Part shown: positions 8,409-17,534 of the stretch, piece after piece
How the letters are laid out: the number at the start of each line of letters is the position of its first letter
Position numbering within the stretch: position 1 is the stretch's first letter
Assembly: GCF_014654675.1 (NCBI RefSeq)
Contig: NZ_BNBC01000024.1
Location: 80,326 to 126,607, forward strand
DNA length: 46,282 nucleotides
Reading direction: 5' to 3'
DNA from: Streptomyces spiralis
Lineage (GTDB): Bacteria > Actinomycetota > Actinomycetes > Streptomycetales > Streptomycetaceae
The notes under the pieces: generated by a model
Told to the model about the DNA's origin: nothing
Seen by the model: only the letters and a program-made list of their open reading frames with translations
Database searches by the model: none
Position numbers and translations under genes: made by a program

Positions 8409-9736
8409 GCACGCACACCCCCTCTTCCGCAGCGGCCCGCGAGACCACGGAAGGCACCGTCTACACGGTCACCGGTGGCGACTGGGACGAGGTCGTCCAG
8501 TCCGCGGCCCGCGCCGACGACGAGCGCATCGTCGTCAACATGGGCCCCCAGCACCCGTCCACCCACGGAGTGCTGCGCCTGATCCTGGAGATCGAGGGCG
8601 AGACCGTCACCGAGGCCCGCTGCGGCATCGGCTATCTGCACACCGGCATCGAGAAGAACCTCGAGTACCGCACGTGGACGCAGGGCACCACCTTCGTCAC
8701 GCGCATGGACTACCTGACGTCCTTCTACAACGAGACCGCCTACTGCCTCGCCGTCGAGAAACTCCTCGGCATCGAGGACGAGGTCCCCGACCGGGCCACG
8801 ATCATCCGGGTGCTCCTGATGGAGCTGAACCGGCTCTCCTCCCACCTGGTGTGCATCGCCACGGGAGGCATGGAGCTCGGCGCCACCACGATCATGATCT
8901 ACGGGTTCCGCGACCGGGAGATGATCCTCGACATCTACGAGCTGGTCACGGGCCTGCGGATGAACCACGCGTACATCCGGCCCGGCGGACTCGCCCAGGA
9001 CCTGCCGCCCGGCGCGGTGGACCAGATCCGCGAGTTCGTGAAGAAGATGAAGAAGAACCTCCCGGAGTACGACAAGCTCGCCACCGGGAACCCCATCTTC
9101 AAGGCCCGCATGCAGGACGTCGGCTACCTCGACCTGGCCGGCTGCATGGCCCTCGGCGCCACCGGCCCGATCCTGCGCGCCACCGGCCTGCCGCACGACC
9201 TGCGCAAGGCCCAGCCGTACTGCGGCTACGAGACGTACGACTTCGACATCCCGACCGCCGACACCTGCGACGCCTACGGCCGCTTCCTGATCCGCCTGGA
9301 GGAGATGCGCCAGTCGCTCAGGATCGTCGAGCAGTGCCTGGACCGGCTGCAGCCCGGGCCGGTCATGGTCGCCGACAAGAAGATCGCCTGGCCCGCCCAG
9401 CTCGCCCTGGGACCGGACGGACTGGGCAACTCCCTCGACCACATCAAGAAGATCATGGGCACCTCCATGGAGGCCCTGATCCACCACTTCAAGCTGGTCA
9501 CCGAGGGCTTCCGCGTACCGCCGGGACAGGCGTACGTGGCGGTCGAGTCCCCCAAGGGCGAGCTCGGCGTGCACGCCGTGTCCGACGGCGGCACCCGCCC
9601 CTACCGGGTCCACTTCCGCGACCCGTCCTTCACCAACCTGCAGGCCATGGCGGCGATGTGCGAGGGCGGCCAGGTCGCCGACGTCATCGTCGCCGTCGCG
9701 TCCATCGACCCCGTGATGGGAGGCGTCGACCGGTGA
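8405..9736 (+). CDS. nuoD: NADH-quinone oxidoreductase subunit D (quinone-binding)
   Basis: 443 residues, 49-kDa subunit. The conserved strand NMGPQHPSTHGVLRL near residue 45 forms part of the quinone pocket. RCGIGYLHTGIEKNLEYRTW, MNHAYIRPGG and the C-terminal FRDPSFTNLQAM segment are all typical. The protein descends from the large subunit of [NiFe] hydrogenases but lacks their metal-ligating cysteines, as complex I subunits do. The quinone head group binds between NuoB and NuoD. Four-base overlaps on both sides couple it to nuoC and nuoE. Confidence 0.96.
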   Translation: MSTHTPSSAAARETTEGTVYTVTGGDWDEVVQSAARADDERIVVNMGPQHPSTHGVLRLILEIEGETVTEARCGIGYLHTGIEKNLEYRTWTQGTTFVTRMDYLTSFYNETAYCLAVEKLLGIEDEVPDRATIIRVLLMELNRLSSHLVCIATGGMELGATTIMIYGFRDREMILDIYELVTGLRMNHAYIRPGGLAQDLPPGAVDQIREFVKKMKKNLPEYDKLATGNPIFKARMQDVGYLDLAGCMALGATGPILRATGLPHDLRKAQPYCGYETYDFDIPTADTCDAYGRFLIRLEEMRQSLRIVEQCLDRLQPGPVMVADKKIAWPAQLALGPDGLGNSLDHIKKIMGTSMEALIHHFKLVTEGFRVPPGQAYVAVESPKGELGVHAVSDGGTRPYRVHFRDPSFTNLQAMAAMCEGGQVADVIVAVASIDPVMGGVDR

Positions 9737-10512
9737 CCACCTCTTCTTCCGAGGGCGTCAGCCTGGGCATGCCGCAGCTGCCCGCGCCCGACTACCCGGA
9801 CGACGTCCGCGCCCGCCTGGAGACCGACGCGCGCGAGATCATCGCCCGCTACCCCGACTCCCGGTCCGCCCTCCTGCCCCTGCTGCACCTGGTGCAGTCG
9901 GAGGAGGGCTACGTCACGCGCACCGGGATGCAGTTCTGCGCGGACGTACTCGGCCTGACCACGGCCGAGGTCACCGCGGTCGCCACCTTCTACACCATGT
10001 ACCGGCGCAAGCCGTCCGGCGACTACCAGGTGGGCGTCTGCACCAACACGCTGTGCGCGGTGATGGGCGGCGACGCGATCTTCGAGACGCTGCAGGAGCA
10101 CCTGGGCGTCGGCAACGGCGAGACCACCGACGACGGCAAGGTCACGCTGGAGCACATCGAGTGCAACGCGGCCTGCGACTACGCGCCGGTCGTGATGGTC
10201 AACTGGGAGTTCTTCGACAACCAGACCCCGGCGACCGTCAGGCGCCTCGTCGACGACCTCCGCGCGGGACGGCCGGTGTCGCCGACCCGCGGTGCGCCGC
10301 TGTGCACCTTCAAGGAGACCGCCCGGATCCTGGCCGGCTTCCCCGACGAGCGGCAGGGAGCCACCGAGGCCGGGGGCAGCGCGGGACCCGCCTCGCTGGT
10401 GGGCCTCCGCCTGGCCAGGGGAGAGGCCGCACCCGCGCGCGTGGTCCATCCGCGCAGCCAGGAATCCGGGGACCAGCAGCCCTCCGACCACGCCGCTGAG
10501 GAGGGGGAGTGA
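9733..10512 (+). CDS. nuoE: NADH-quinone oxidoreductase subunit E (cluster N1a)
   Basis: 259 residues, 24-kDa subunit. The thioredoxin-like [2Fe-2S] ligands are Cys103 and Cys108 (GVCTNTLC) and Cys144 and Cys148 (ECNAAC). N1a lies beside the FMN of NuoF and may buffer electrons. The last 60 or so residues (Gly/Ala/Arg-rich after LAGFPDE) extend past the usual end and look disordered. The stop overlaps the GTG of nuoF. Confidence 0.95.
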   Translation: MTTSSSEGVSLGMPQLPAPDYPDDVRARLETDAREIIARYPDSRSALLPLLHLVQSEEGYVTRTGMQFCADVLGLTTAEVTAVATFYTMYRRKPSGDYQVGVCTNTLCAVMGGDAIFETLQEHLGVGNGETTDDGKVTLEHIECNAACDYAPVVMVNWEFFDNQTPATVRRLVDDLRAGRPVSPTRGAPLCTFKETARILAGFPDERQGATEAGGSAGPASLVGLRLARGEAAPARVVHPRSQESGDQQPSDHAAEEGE

Positions 10513-11888
10513 TGACCTTGTCCACTCAACATGGGGGCACCTCCCAGCCGGAGGCCGGGGGAGAGTCCAGCCCGGAGAAGCTGCTCGCACCCGTGCTGTC
10601 GGCCTTCTGGGACGAGGACAGGTCCTGGACGCTGGACGTCTACCGAAGGCACGAAGGATACGAGGGACTTCGCAAGGCACTCGCCATGTCGCCGGACGAC
10701 GTGATCGCGTACGTCAAGGACTCCGGTCTGCGCGGGCGTGGCGGTGCTGGGTTCCCGACAGGGATGAAGTGGCAGTTCATTCCGCAGGGTGATGGAAAGC
10801 CGCACTATCTAGTTGTCAACGCCGACGAATCGGAGCCGGGCACCTGCAAGGACATCCCGCTCCTCTTCGCGAACCCGCACAGCCTCATCGAGGGCATGGT
10901 GATCGCGTGCTATGCCATCAGGTCGTCGCATGCCTTCATCTATCTGCGTGGTGAAGTCGTCCCCGTGCTGCGGCGGTTGCACTCGGCCGTGCGCGAGGCC
11001 TACGCGGCGGGCTACCTCGGCAAGAACATCCTGGGCAGCGGAGTCGACCTCGACATCACCGTGCACGCGGGCGCGGGCGCGTACATCTGCGGTGAGGAAA
11101 CAGCGCTGCTGGACTCGCTCGAAGGCCGCCGTGGGCAACCGCGGCTCCGTCCCCCCTTCCCTGCTGTCGCGGGCCTCTACGCGTGCCCGACTGTGGTGAA
11201 CAACGTCGAGTCGATCGCGTCGGTTCCCGCCATCCTGCAAAACGGCAAGGAATGGTTCAGGTCGATGGGCAGCGAGAAGTCCCCGGGCTTCACGCTGTAC
11301 TCGCTCAGCGGCCACGTCGCCGGCCCCGGCCAGTACGAGGCGCCGCTCGGCATCACGCTGCGCCAGCTCCTCGACATGAGCGGCGGCATGCGCCCCGGGC
11401 ACCGGCTGAAGTTCTGGACCCCGGGCGGCTCCTCGACGCCGATGTTCACCGACGAGCACCTCGACGTCCCCCTCGACTACGAGGGTGTCGGCGCCGCCGG
11501 TTCCATGCTCGGCACCAAGGCCCTGCAGTGCTTCGACGAGACGACGTGCGTGGTGCGGGCCGTGACCCGCTGGACCGAGTTCTACGCCCACGAGTCCTGC
11601 GGCAAGTGCACGCCCTGCCGCGAAGGGACGTACTGGCTCGTGCAGTTGCTGCGGGACATCGAGGCCGGCAAGGGCGTCATGGCCGACCTCGACAAGCTGA
11701 ACGACATCGCCGACAACATCAACGGCAAGTCCTTCTGCGCCCTCGGCGACGGTGCGGCCTCGCCGATCTTCTCCTCCCTGAAGTACTTCCGCGAGGAGTA
11801 CGAGGAGCACATCACGGGCCGCGGCTGCCCCTTCGACCCGGCCAAGTCGACGGCCTGGGCGGACCAGCACACGGAGGTGCTCGCATGA
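10509..11888 (+). CDS. nuoF: NADH-quinone oxidoreductase subunit F (NADH and FMN site)
   Basis: 459 residues from GTG 10509, with an ATG directly after it as the alternative start. The glycine-rich NADH/FMN loop GRGGAGFPTG is at 76-85 and is followed by NADESEPGTCKD, also in the FMN/NADH site. The N3 [4Fe-4S] ligands are Cys364, Cys367 and Cys370 (CGKCTPC) and Cys410 (SFCALGDG). It oxidises NADH and passes electrons to the iron-sulfur chain. Codon use between about 10720 and 11250 is unusual for this operon, with many third-position A or T codons such as ACA, ATT, GAT, TAT, CTA, GTT. Confidence 0.96.
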   Translation: MMTLSTQHGGTSQPEAGGESSPEKLLAPVLSAFWDEDRSWTLDVYRRHEGYEGLRKALAMSPDDVIAYVKDSGLRGRGGAGFPTGMKWQFIPQGDGKPHYLVVNADESEPGTCKDIPLLFANPHSLIEGMVIACYAIRSSHAFIYLRGEVVPVLRRLHSAVREAYAAGYLGKNILGSGVDLDITVHAGAGAYICGEETALLDSLEGRRGQPRLRPPFPAVAGLYACPTVVNNVESIASVPAILQNGKEWFRSMGSEKSPGFTLYSLSGHVAGPGQYEAPLGITLRQLLDMSGGMRPGHRLKFWTPGGSSTPMFTDEHLDVPLDYEGVGAAGSMLGTKALQCFDETTCVVRAVTRWTEFYAHESCGKCTPCREGTYWLVQLLRDIEAGKGVMADLDKLNDIADNINGKSFCALGDGAASPIFSSLKYFREEYEEHITGRGCPFDPAKSTAWADQHTEVLA

Positions 11889-14389
11889 CCGTGACCACCA
11901 ACGCCCCCTCCTCGGGCGGTGAGGCGGCACTCCCGCCGGAAGATCTCGTGACGCTGACGATCGACGGCATCGAGATCAGCGTGCCCAAGGGCACCCTGGT
12001 CATCCGGGCCGCCGAGCAGCTCGGCATCGAGATCCCCCGGTTCTGCGACCACCCCCTGCTCGCCCCGGCCGGTGCCTGCCGCCAGTGCATCGTCGAGGTC
12101 GAGGGCCAGCGCAAGCCCATGGCGTCCTGCACCATCACCTGCACGGACGGCATGGTGGTCAAGACCCAGCTGACCTCGCCGGTCGCGGAGAAGGCCCAGA
12201 AGGGTGTGATGGAGCTGCTGCTCATCAACCACCCGCTGGACTGCCCGGTCTGCGACAAGGGCGGCGAGTGCCCGCTGCAGAACCAGGCCATGTCGCACGG
12301 CAACGCCGAGTCCCGCTTCGAGGGGAAGAAGCGGACGTTCCAGAAGCCCGTGCCGATCTCCACGCAGGTGCTCCTGGACCGCGAGCGGTGCGTGCTGTGC
12401 GCGCGCTGCACCCGGTTCTCCAACCAGGTCGCCGGCGACCCGATGATCGAGCTGCTCGAGCGGGGCGCGCTGCAGCAGGTCGGCACCGGCGAGGGCGACC
12501 CGTTCGAGTCGTACTTCTCCGGCAACACCATCCAGATCTGCCCGGTCGGCGCGCTGACCTCGGCGGCCTACCGGTTCCGCTCCCGCCCCTTCGACCTGGT
12601 GTCGTCGCCGTCGGTCTGCGAGCACTGCGCGGGCGGCTGCGCCACCCGCACCGACCACCGGCGCGGCAAGGTCATGCGGCGGCTCGCCGCCAACGACCCC
12701 GAGGTCAACGAGGAGTGGATCTGCGACAAGGGCAGGTTCGCCTTCCGGTACGCGCAGCAGAAGGACCGGCTGACGACGCCGCTGGTGCGCAACCCCGAGG
12801 GCGAGCTCGTCCCGGCGTCCTGGCCGGAGGCGCTGGAGATCGCCGCCCAGGGCCTGCTCGCCTCGCGCGGCCGGACCGGCGTCCTCACCGGCGGCCGGCT
12901 CACCGTCGAGGACGCCTACGCGTACAGCAAGTTCGCGCGCGTGGCGCTGGACACCAACGACATCGACTTCCGCGCGCGCGTGCACAGCAGCGAGGAGGCC
13001 GACTTCCTGGCCGCCCGGGTCGCCGGACGCGGACGGGACGTCGACGGTACGGGCGTCACGTACACCTCCCTGGAGAAGGCACCCGCCGTCCTGCTCGTCG
13101 GCTTCGAGTCCGAGGAGGAGGCGCCCGGAGTCTTCCTGAGGCTGCGCAAGGCCTGGCGAGGGCACGGGCAGAAGGTGTTCGCCCTGGCCACCCACGCCAC
13201 CCGGGGCCTTCAGAAGGCGGGCGGCACGCTGCTGCCGGCCGCGCCGGGCACCGAGACCGAGTGGCTGGACGCGCTGGCGAGCGGTGTCGGCCTGGAGGAG
13301 GACGGCACACAGGCCGCGCAGGCGCTGCGCGCCGAAGGCGCCGTGATCGTCGTCGGGGAGCGGCTGGCCTCGGTGGCGGGCGGACTCACCGCCGCCGTAC
13401 GGGCCGCGTCCGCGACCGGCGCCCAGCTGGTGTGGATGCCGCGCCGGGCGGGCGAGCGCGGTGCGATCGAGGCGGGTGCGCTGCCGTCGCTGCTGCCGGG
13501 CGGACGCCCGGCGACCGACCCGCGCGCGCGGGAGGAGGTCGCCGCCGTGTGGGGCGTCGCCGACCTCCCGCACCGCTACGGCCGTGACACCGCCCAGATC
13601 GTCCAGGCCGCGGCCGACGGTCAGCTGCAGGCACTGGTCGTCGCCGGTGTGGAGGTCGCCGACCTGCCCGACCCGGCACGCGCGCGTGCCGCCCTGACGG
13701 AGGTCGGTTTCCTGGTGTCGCTGGAGCTGCGGCCCAGCGAGGTCACCGAGCACGCGGACGTGGTCCTGCCCGTGGCGGCCGTCGCGGAGAAGTCCGGCAG
13801 CTTCCTCAACTGGGAGGGCCGGGTGCGCTTCTTCGAGGCCGCGCTCAAGCCCGACCAGATGACCCGCCGCCTGGCGCCCAGCGACCTGCGGGTGCTGCAG
13901 ATGCTGGCCGACGCCATGGACGTCCATCTGGGGCTGCCGGACCTGCGGACCGCGCACGCCGAGCTGGACCGGCTCGGCGCCTGGACCGGACCGCGAGCCA
14001 CCGACCCGCTGGAGAGCGCGGGCGTGCTGCCCAGGCCGGCCGCCGGGGAGGCAGTGCTCGCCGGGCACCGGCTGCTGCTCGACCACGGCGTCCTCCAGGA
14101 GGGCGACGAGGCGCTCGCCGGGACCCGGCACGCGGCACGCGCGCGCGTGTCGGCCGCCACGGCCGCCGAGGCGGGCGTCGCCGACGGCGACCCGTTCGCC
14201 GTGACCGGCCCCTCCGGGACGGTCGAACTCCCGCTGGAGATCACCGAGATGCCCGACCGGGTGGTGTGGCTCCCGCTGAACTCCGTGGGCGGGGGCGTCG
14301 CCTCCGACACCGGGGCCCAGCCCGGCTCCCTCGTCCGCATCGGCCCGGCGACCCGCGCGACCGAGGCCCCCAAGGAGGTGGAGGCATGA
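11885..14389 (+). CDS. nuoG: NADH-quinone oxidoreductase subunit G (iron-sulfur chain)
   Basis: 834 residues. Ligand sets are complete: N1b Cys54, Cys65, Cys68, Cys82; N5 His116, Cys120, Cys123, Cys129; N4 Cys169, Cys172, Cys175, Cys219; and the extra N7 cluster Cys245, Cys248, Cys252, Cys280, which only some bacteria have. The remainder is a molybdopterin-oxidoreductase-like fold that, as usual for NuoG, has no sign of bound molybdenum cofactor, and the region 280-830 is more divergent. It wires electrons from NuoF to NuoI. Start and stop overlap neighbours by four bases. Confidence 0.95.
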   Translation: MTVTTNAPSSGGEAALPPEDLVTLTIDGIEISVPKGTLVIRAAEQLGIEIPRFCDHPLLAPAGACRQCIVEVEGQRKPMASCTITCTDGMVVKTQLTSPVAEKAQKGVMELLLINHPLDCPVCDKGGECPLQNQAMSHGNAESRFEGKKRTFQKPVPISTQVLLDRERCVLCARCTRFSNQVAGDPMIELLERGALQQVGTGEGDPFESYFSGNTIQICPVGALTSAAYRFRSRPFDLVSSPSVCEHCAGGCATRTDHRRGKVMRRLAANDPEVNEEWICDKGRFAFRYAQQKDRLTTPLVRNPEGELVPASWPEALEIAAQGLLASRGRTGVLTGGRLTVEDAYAYSKFARVALDTNDIDFRARVHSSEEADFLAARVAGRGRDVDGTGVTYTSLEKAPAVLLVGFESEEEAPGVFLRLRKAWRGHGQKVFALATHATRGLQKAGGTLLPAAPGTETEWLDALASGVGLEEDGTQAAQALRAEGAVIVVGERLASVAGGLTAAVRAASATGAQLVWMPRRAGERGAIEAGALPSLLPGGRPATDPRAREEVAAVWGVADLPHRYGRDTAQIVQAAADGQLQALVVAGVEVADLPDPARARAALTEVGFLVSLELRPSEVTEHADVVLPVAAVAEKSGSFLNWEGRVRFFEAALKPDQMTRRLAPSDLRVLQMLADAMDVHLGLPDLRTAHAELDRLGAWTGPRATDPLESAGVLPRPAAGEAVLAGHRLLLDHGVLQEGDEALAGTRHAARARVSAATAAEAGVADGDPFAVTGPSGTVELPLEITEMPDRVVWLPLNSVGGGVASDTGAQPGSLVRIGPATRATEAPKEVEA

Positions 14390-15750
14390 GCCCGTACCTC
14401 GCCGCAGAGAACCTCTCTATGTTCGGCACCGACCCCTGGTGGCTGGTCGTCGTCAAGGCGGTGTTCTGCTTCGCGTTCCTGATGGTGACCGTGCTGTTCT
14501 CGATCGTCTGGGAGCGCAAGGTCGTCGCCTGGATGCAGCTGCGCATCGGCCCGAACCGGCACGGCCCCTGGGGACTGCTCCAGTCGCTCGCCGACGGCAT
14601 CAAGCTGATGCTCAAGGAGGACGTCGTCGTCAAGCGCGCGGACAAGGTGGTCTACGTCCTCGCGCCGATCGTCGCGGCCATCCCGGCCTTCATGGCGATC
14701 GCGGTGATCCCCTTCGGCCCGGCGGACAACGAGGTCTCGATCTTCGGTCACCGCACGGCCATGCAGCTGACCGACCTGCCGATCGCGGTGCTCTACCTCC
14801 TCGCGGTCGCCTCGGTCGGCATCTACGGCATCGTGCTGGCGGGCTGGAGCTCCGGATCGACGTATCCGCTGCTCGGCGGCCTGCGTTCGTGCGCGCAGAT
14901 GATCTCCTACGAGATCGCCATGGGCGCCGCGTTCGCCTCGGTGTTCCTGTACTCGGGATCGATGTCGACGTCGACGATCGTCGCGCAGCAGCACGACCGC
15001 TGGTACATCCTGCTGCTGCCGGTCTCCTTCATCCTCTACATCGTCACCATGGTCGGCGAGACCAACCGCGCCCCCTTCGACATGCCGGAGTCCGAGGGCG
15101 ACCTGGTGGGCGGGTTCAACACCGAGTACTCGTCGATCAAGTTCGCGATGTTCATGCTCGCCGAGTACGTGAACATGGTGACGGTCTCGGCCGTGTCGAC
15201 CACGCTCTTCCTCGGCGGCTGGCGGGCCCCCTGGCCGATCAGCACCTTCTGGGCGGGCGCCAACCACGGCTGGTGGCCGCTGCTCTGGTTCGTGATCAAG
15301 GTGCAGCTGCTGCTGTTCTTCTTCATCTGGCTGCGCGGCACCCTTCCCCGGGTCCGCTACGACCAGCTGATGAAGCTCGGCTGGAAGGTCCTGATCCCGG
15401 TCTCCGTGACCTGGCTGATGCTCGTCGCGGCCGTGCGGACCCTCAGGAACGAGAACTACGACTTCGCCGACATCGCCCTGTACGTCGGTGGCGCCGTCCT
15501 GGCCCTGCTGGTGCTGTCCTTCGTCGCCGACATGTTCCGCGAGAAGGCGAAGACGGCCGAGCAGCCGGCGGCCGAGCCGGCCGGGTTCGACCCGATGGCC
15601 GGCGGGTTCCCCGTACCGCCGCTGCCGGGTCAGGAGCTGCCGGCGGTGCCGCGGCGCCGTTCCCGCCGCGAGGGCGAGTTGATTGTCAGTGGCGGATCGG
15701 ATACTGCCAGTGACGGATCTCTGGATGGAAAGGAGGCGTCCGATGGCTGA
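14386..15750 (+). CDS. nuoH: NADH-quinone oxidoreductase subunit H (membrane, quinone chamber)
   Basis: 454 residues with about eight membrane helices up to residue 385. Conserved features are ERKVVAWMQLRIGPNRHGPWGLLQ near the first loop and VGETNRAPFDMPESEGDLVGGFNTEY, whose acidic residues link quinone reduction to proton movement. The last 65 or so residues form a Pro/Ala/Arg-rich cytoplasmic tail (PVPPLPGQELPAVPRRRSRR) not found in E. coli NuoH. The 3' end carries the AAGGAGG that serves nuoI and overlaps nuoI by eight bases. Confidence 0.95.
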   Translation: MSPYLAAENLSMFGTDPWWLVVVKAVFCFAFLMVTVLFSIVWERKVVAWMQLRIGPNRHGPWGLLQSLADGIKLMLKEDVVVKRADKVVYVLAPIVAAIPAFMAIAVIPFGPADNEVSIFGHRTAMQLTDLPIAVLYLLAVASVGIYGIVLAGWSSGSTYPLLGGLRSCAQMISYEIAMGAAFASVFLYSGSMSTSTIVAQQHDRWYILLLPVSFILYIVTMVGETNRAPFDMPESEGDLVGGFNTEYSSIKFAMFMLAEYVNMVTVSAVSTTLFLGGWRAPWPISTFWAGANHGWWPLLWFVIKVQLLLFFFIWLRGTLPRVRYDQLMKLGWKVLIPVSVTWLMLVAAVRTLRNENYDFADIALYVGGAVLALLVLSFVADMFREKAKTAEQPAAEPAGFDPMAGGFPVPPLPGQELPAVPRRRSRREGELIVSGGSDTASDGSLDGKEASDG

Positions 15751-16384
15751 GGAGCCCAAGGAGACCAAGCCCGGTTTCCTGAACCCCGTGGCCGGCTTCG
15801 GCGTGACCTTCAAGGCCATGTTCAAGAAGCGGCTGACCGAGCAGTACCCGGAGCAGAAGAAGACCACGGCTCCGCGCTTCCACGGACGGCACCAGCTCAA
15901 CCGCCATCCGGACGGCCTGGAGAAGTGCGTCGGCTGCGAGCTGTGCGCCTGGGCCTGCCCCGCCGACGCCATCTATGTGGAGGGCGCCGACAACACCGAC
16001 GAGGAGCGCTACTCGCCGGGCGAGCGGTACGGCCGCGTCTACCAGATCAACTACGCCCGCTGCATCCTGTGCGGCCTGTGCATCGAGGCGTGCCCCACGC
16101 GCGCGCTGACGATGACCAACGAGTTCGAACTGGCCGACTCCAGCCGTGCGAACCTCATCTACACCAAGGAACAGCTGCTCGCCGGCCTCGAAGAGGGCAT
16201 GGTCGACTCACCGCACGCCATCTACCCGGGCACCGACGAACAGGACTACTACCGGGGCCTGGTGACGGAGGCCGCGCCCGGCACGGTGCGCCAGGTCGCC
16301 GTCTCCAAGGGCGAGGGCCCGCAGGAGGCGGCCACGACCTTCGGCGAGGACGAGCCGGCCTCGGAGAAGGTGATCGGCCGATGA
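15743..16384 (+). CDS. nuoI: NADH-quinone oxidoreductase subunit I (clusters N6a and N6b)
   Basis: 213 residues. Two ferredoxin-type 4Fe-4S motifs are present: Cys62, Cys65, Cys68, Cys72 (CVGCELCAWAC) and Cys107, Cys110, Cys113, Cys117 (CILCGLCIEAC). They carry electrons from NuoG to NuoB. A strong AAGGAGG lies 7 bases upstream of the ATG, inside the end of nuoH. The C-terminus has an acidic tail of about 40 residues after the conserved GTDEQDYYRG. Confidence 0.96.
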   Translation: MAEEPKETKPGFLNPVAGFGVTFKAMFKKRLTEQYPEQKKTTAPRFHGRHQLNRHPDGLEKCVGCELCAWACPADAIYVEGADNTDEERYSPGERYGRVYQINYARCILCGLCIEACPTRALTMTNEFELADSSRANLIYTKEQLLAGLEEGMVDSPHAIYPGTDEQDYYRGLVTEAAPGTVRQVAVSKGEGPQEAATTFGEDEPASEKVIGR

Positions 16385-17223
16385 CCGCACAGCTCGCCGC
16401 CTACACCACCTCCACCGGTGAGGCCTTCCAGTTCTGGGTTCTCGGCACCGTCGCGGTGATCGGGGCCCTGTGCACCGTCTTCATGAAGAAGGCCGTGCAC
16501 AGCGCCCTGTGCCTGGCCGGCACCATGATCGTCCTGGCGGTGTTCTACCTCGCCAACGGCGCCTACTTCCTCGGCATCGTGCAGATCGTCGTCTACACCG
16601 GCGCGATCATGATGCTGTTCCTGTTCGTGGTGATGCTCGTCGGTGTGACCGCCGCGGACTCCCTGAAGGAGACCATCAAGGGCCAGCGCTGGCTGGCCCT
16701 GTTGTGTGGGGTCGGCTTCGGCGTCCTGCTCATCGCGGGCATCGCCAACGCCTCCCTGAAGGACTTCGCCGGCACCGGCAAGGCGAACGCGAACGGCAAC
16801 GTGGAGGGCCTGGCATCCCTCATCTTCACCAAGTACGTCTTCGCCTTCGAACTCACCGGCGCCCTGCTCATCACGGCCGCCGTCGGCGCCATGGTCCTCA
16901 CCCACCGGGAGCGCGTGGAGCGCGCCAGGACCCAGCGCGAGCTGTCGGAGCAGCGTGTGCGCGAGGGGAAGTACGTACCGCCGCTGCCGGCCCCCGGCGT
17001 CTACGCCCGGCACAACGCGGTGGACATCGCGGGTCTGCTGCCCGACGGCACCCCGTCCGAGCTCACGGTGAGCAAGACCCTGCGCGAGCGCGGTCAGATC
17101 CGTGACGTCTCCGCCGAGGCGCTGAACGACCTCAAGGCCCTGGAGCAGCGCGCCGAGGAACGCCTGGAGCGCACCGAGATCCAGCCGTCGGCCTTCAAGC
17201 GGACCGAGGAGGCGTCGAAGTGA
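16381..17223 (+). CDS. nuoJ: NADH-quinone oxidoreductase subunit J
   Basis: 280 residues, about 100 longer than E. coli NuoJ. The first 180 hold five membrane helices with the conserved third-helix segment [21 protein letters not shown], whose pi-bulge is part of the coupling path. The extra C-terminal domain (about residues 180-280) is charged and cytoplasmic, with [16 protein letters not shown] and a helical [14 protein letters not shown] stretch. Such tails are common in actinobacterial NuoJ; their role is not known to me. Both ends overlap neighbours by four bases. Confidence 0.94.
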
Positions 17224-17519
17224 ATCCCGTCAACTACCTCTATCTCGCCGCCCTGTTGTTCACGATCGGCGCCACCGGCGTCCTCATCCGACGCAACGCC
17301 ATCGTGGTCTTCATGTGCATCGAGCTGATGCTGAACGCCTGCAACCTCGCGTTCGTCGCCTTCTCCCGGATGCACGGCAACCTCGACGGCCAGATCATCG
17401 CCTTCTTCACGATGGTCGTCGCCGCAGCGGAGGTCGTGGTCGGGCTCGCGATCATCGTGTCGCTGTTCCGATCCCGCCACTCGGCCTCGGTCGACGACGC
17501 CAGCCTGATGAAGCTGTAA
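17220..17519 (+). CDS. nuoK: NADH-quinone oxidoreductase subunit K
   Basis: 99 residues from a GTG overlapping the nuoJ stop. Three membrane helices, as in all NuoK/NuoL-related MnhC-like proteins. The buried glutamate in [13 protein letters not shown] and a second one in [13 protein letters not shown] are the residues involved in proton transfer. A 15-base gap precedes nuoL. Confidence 0.95.
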
Positions 17520-17534
17520 GGGGTCGGAAGAATC

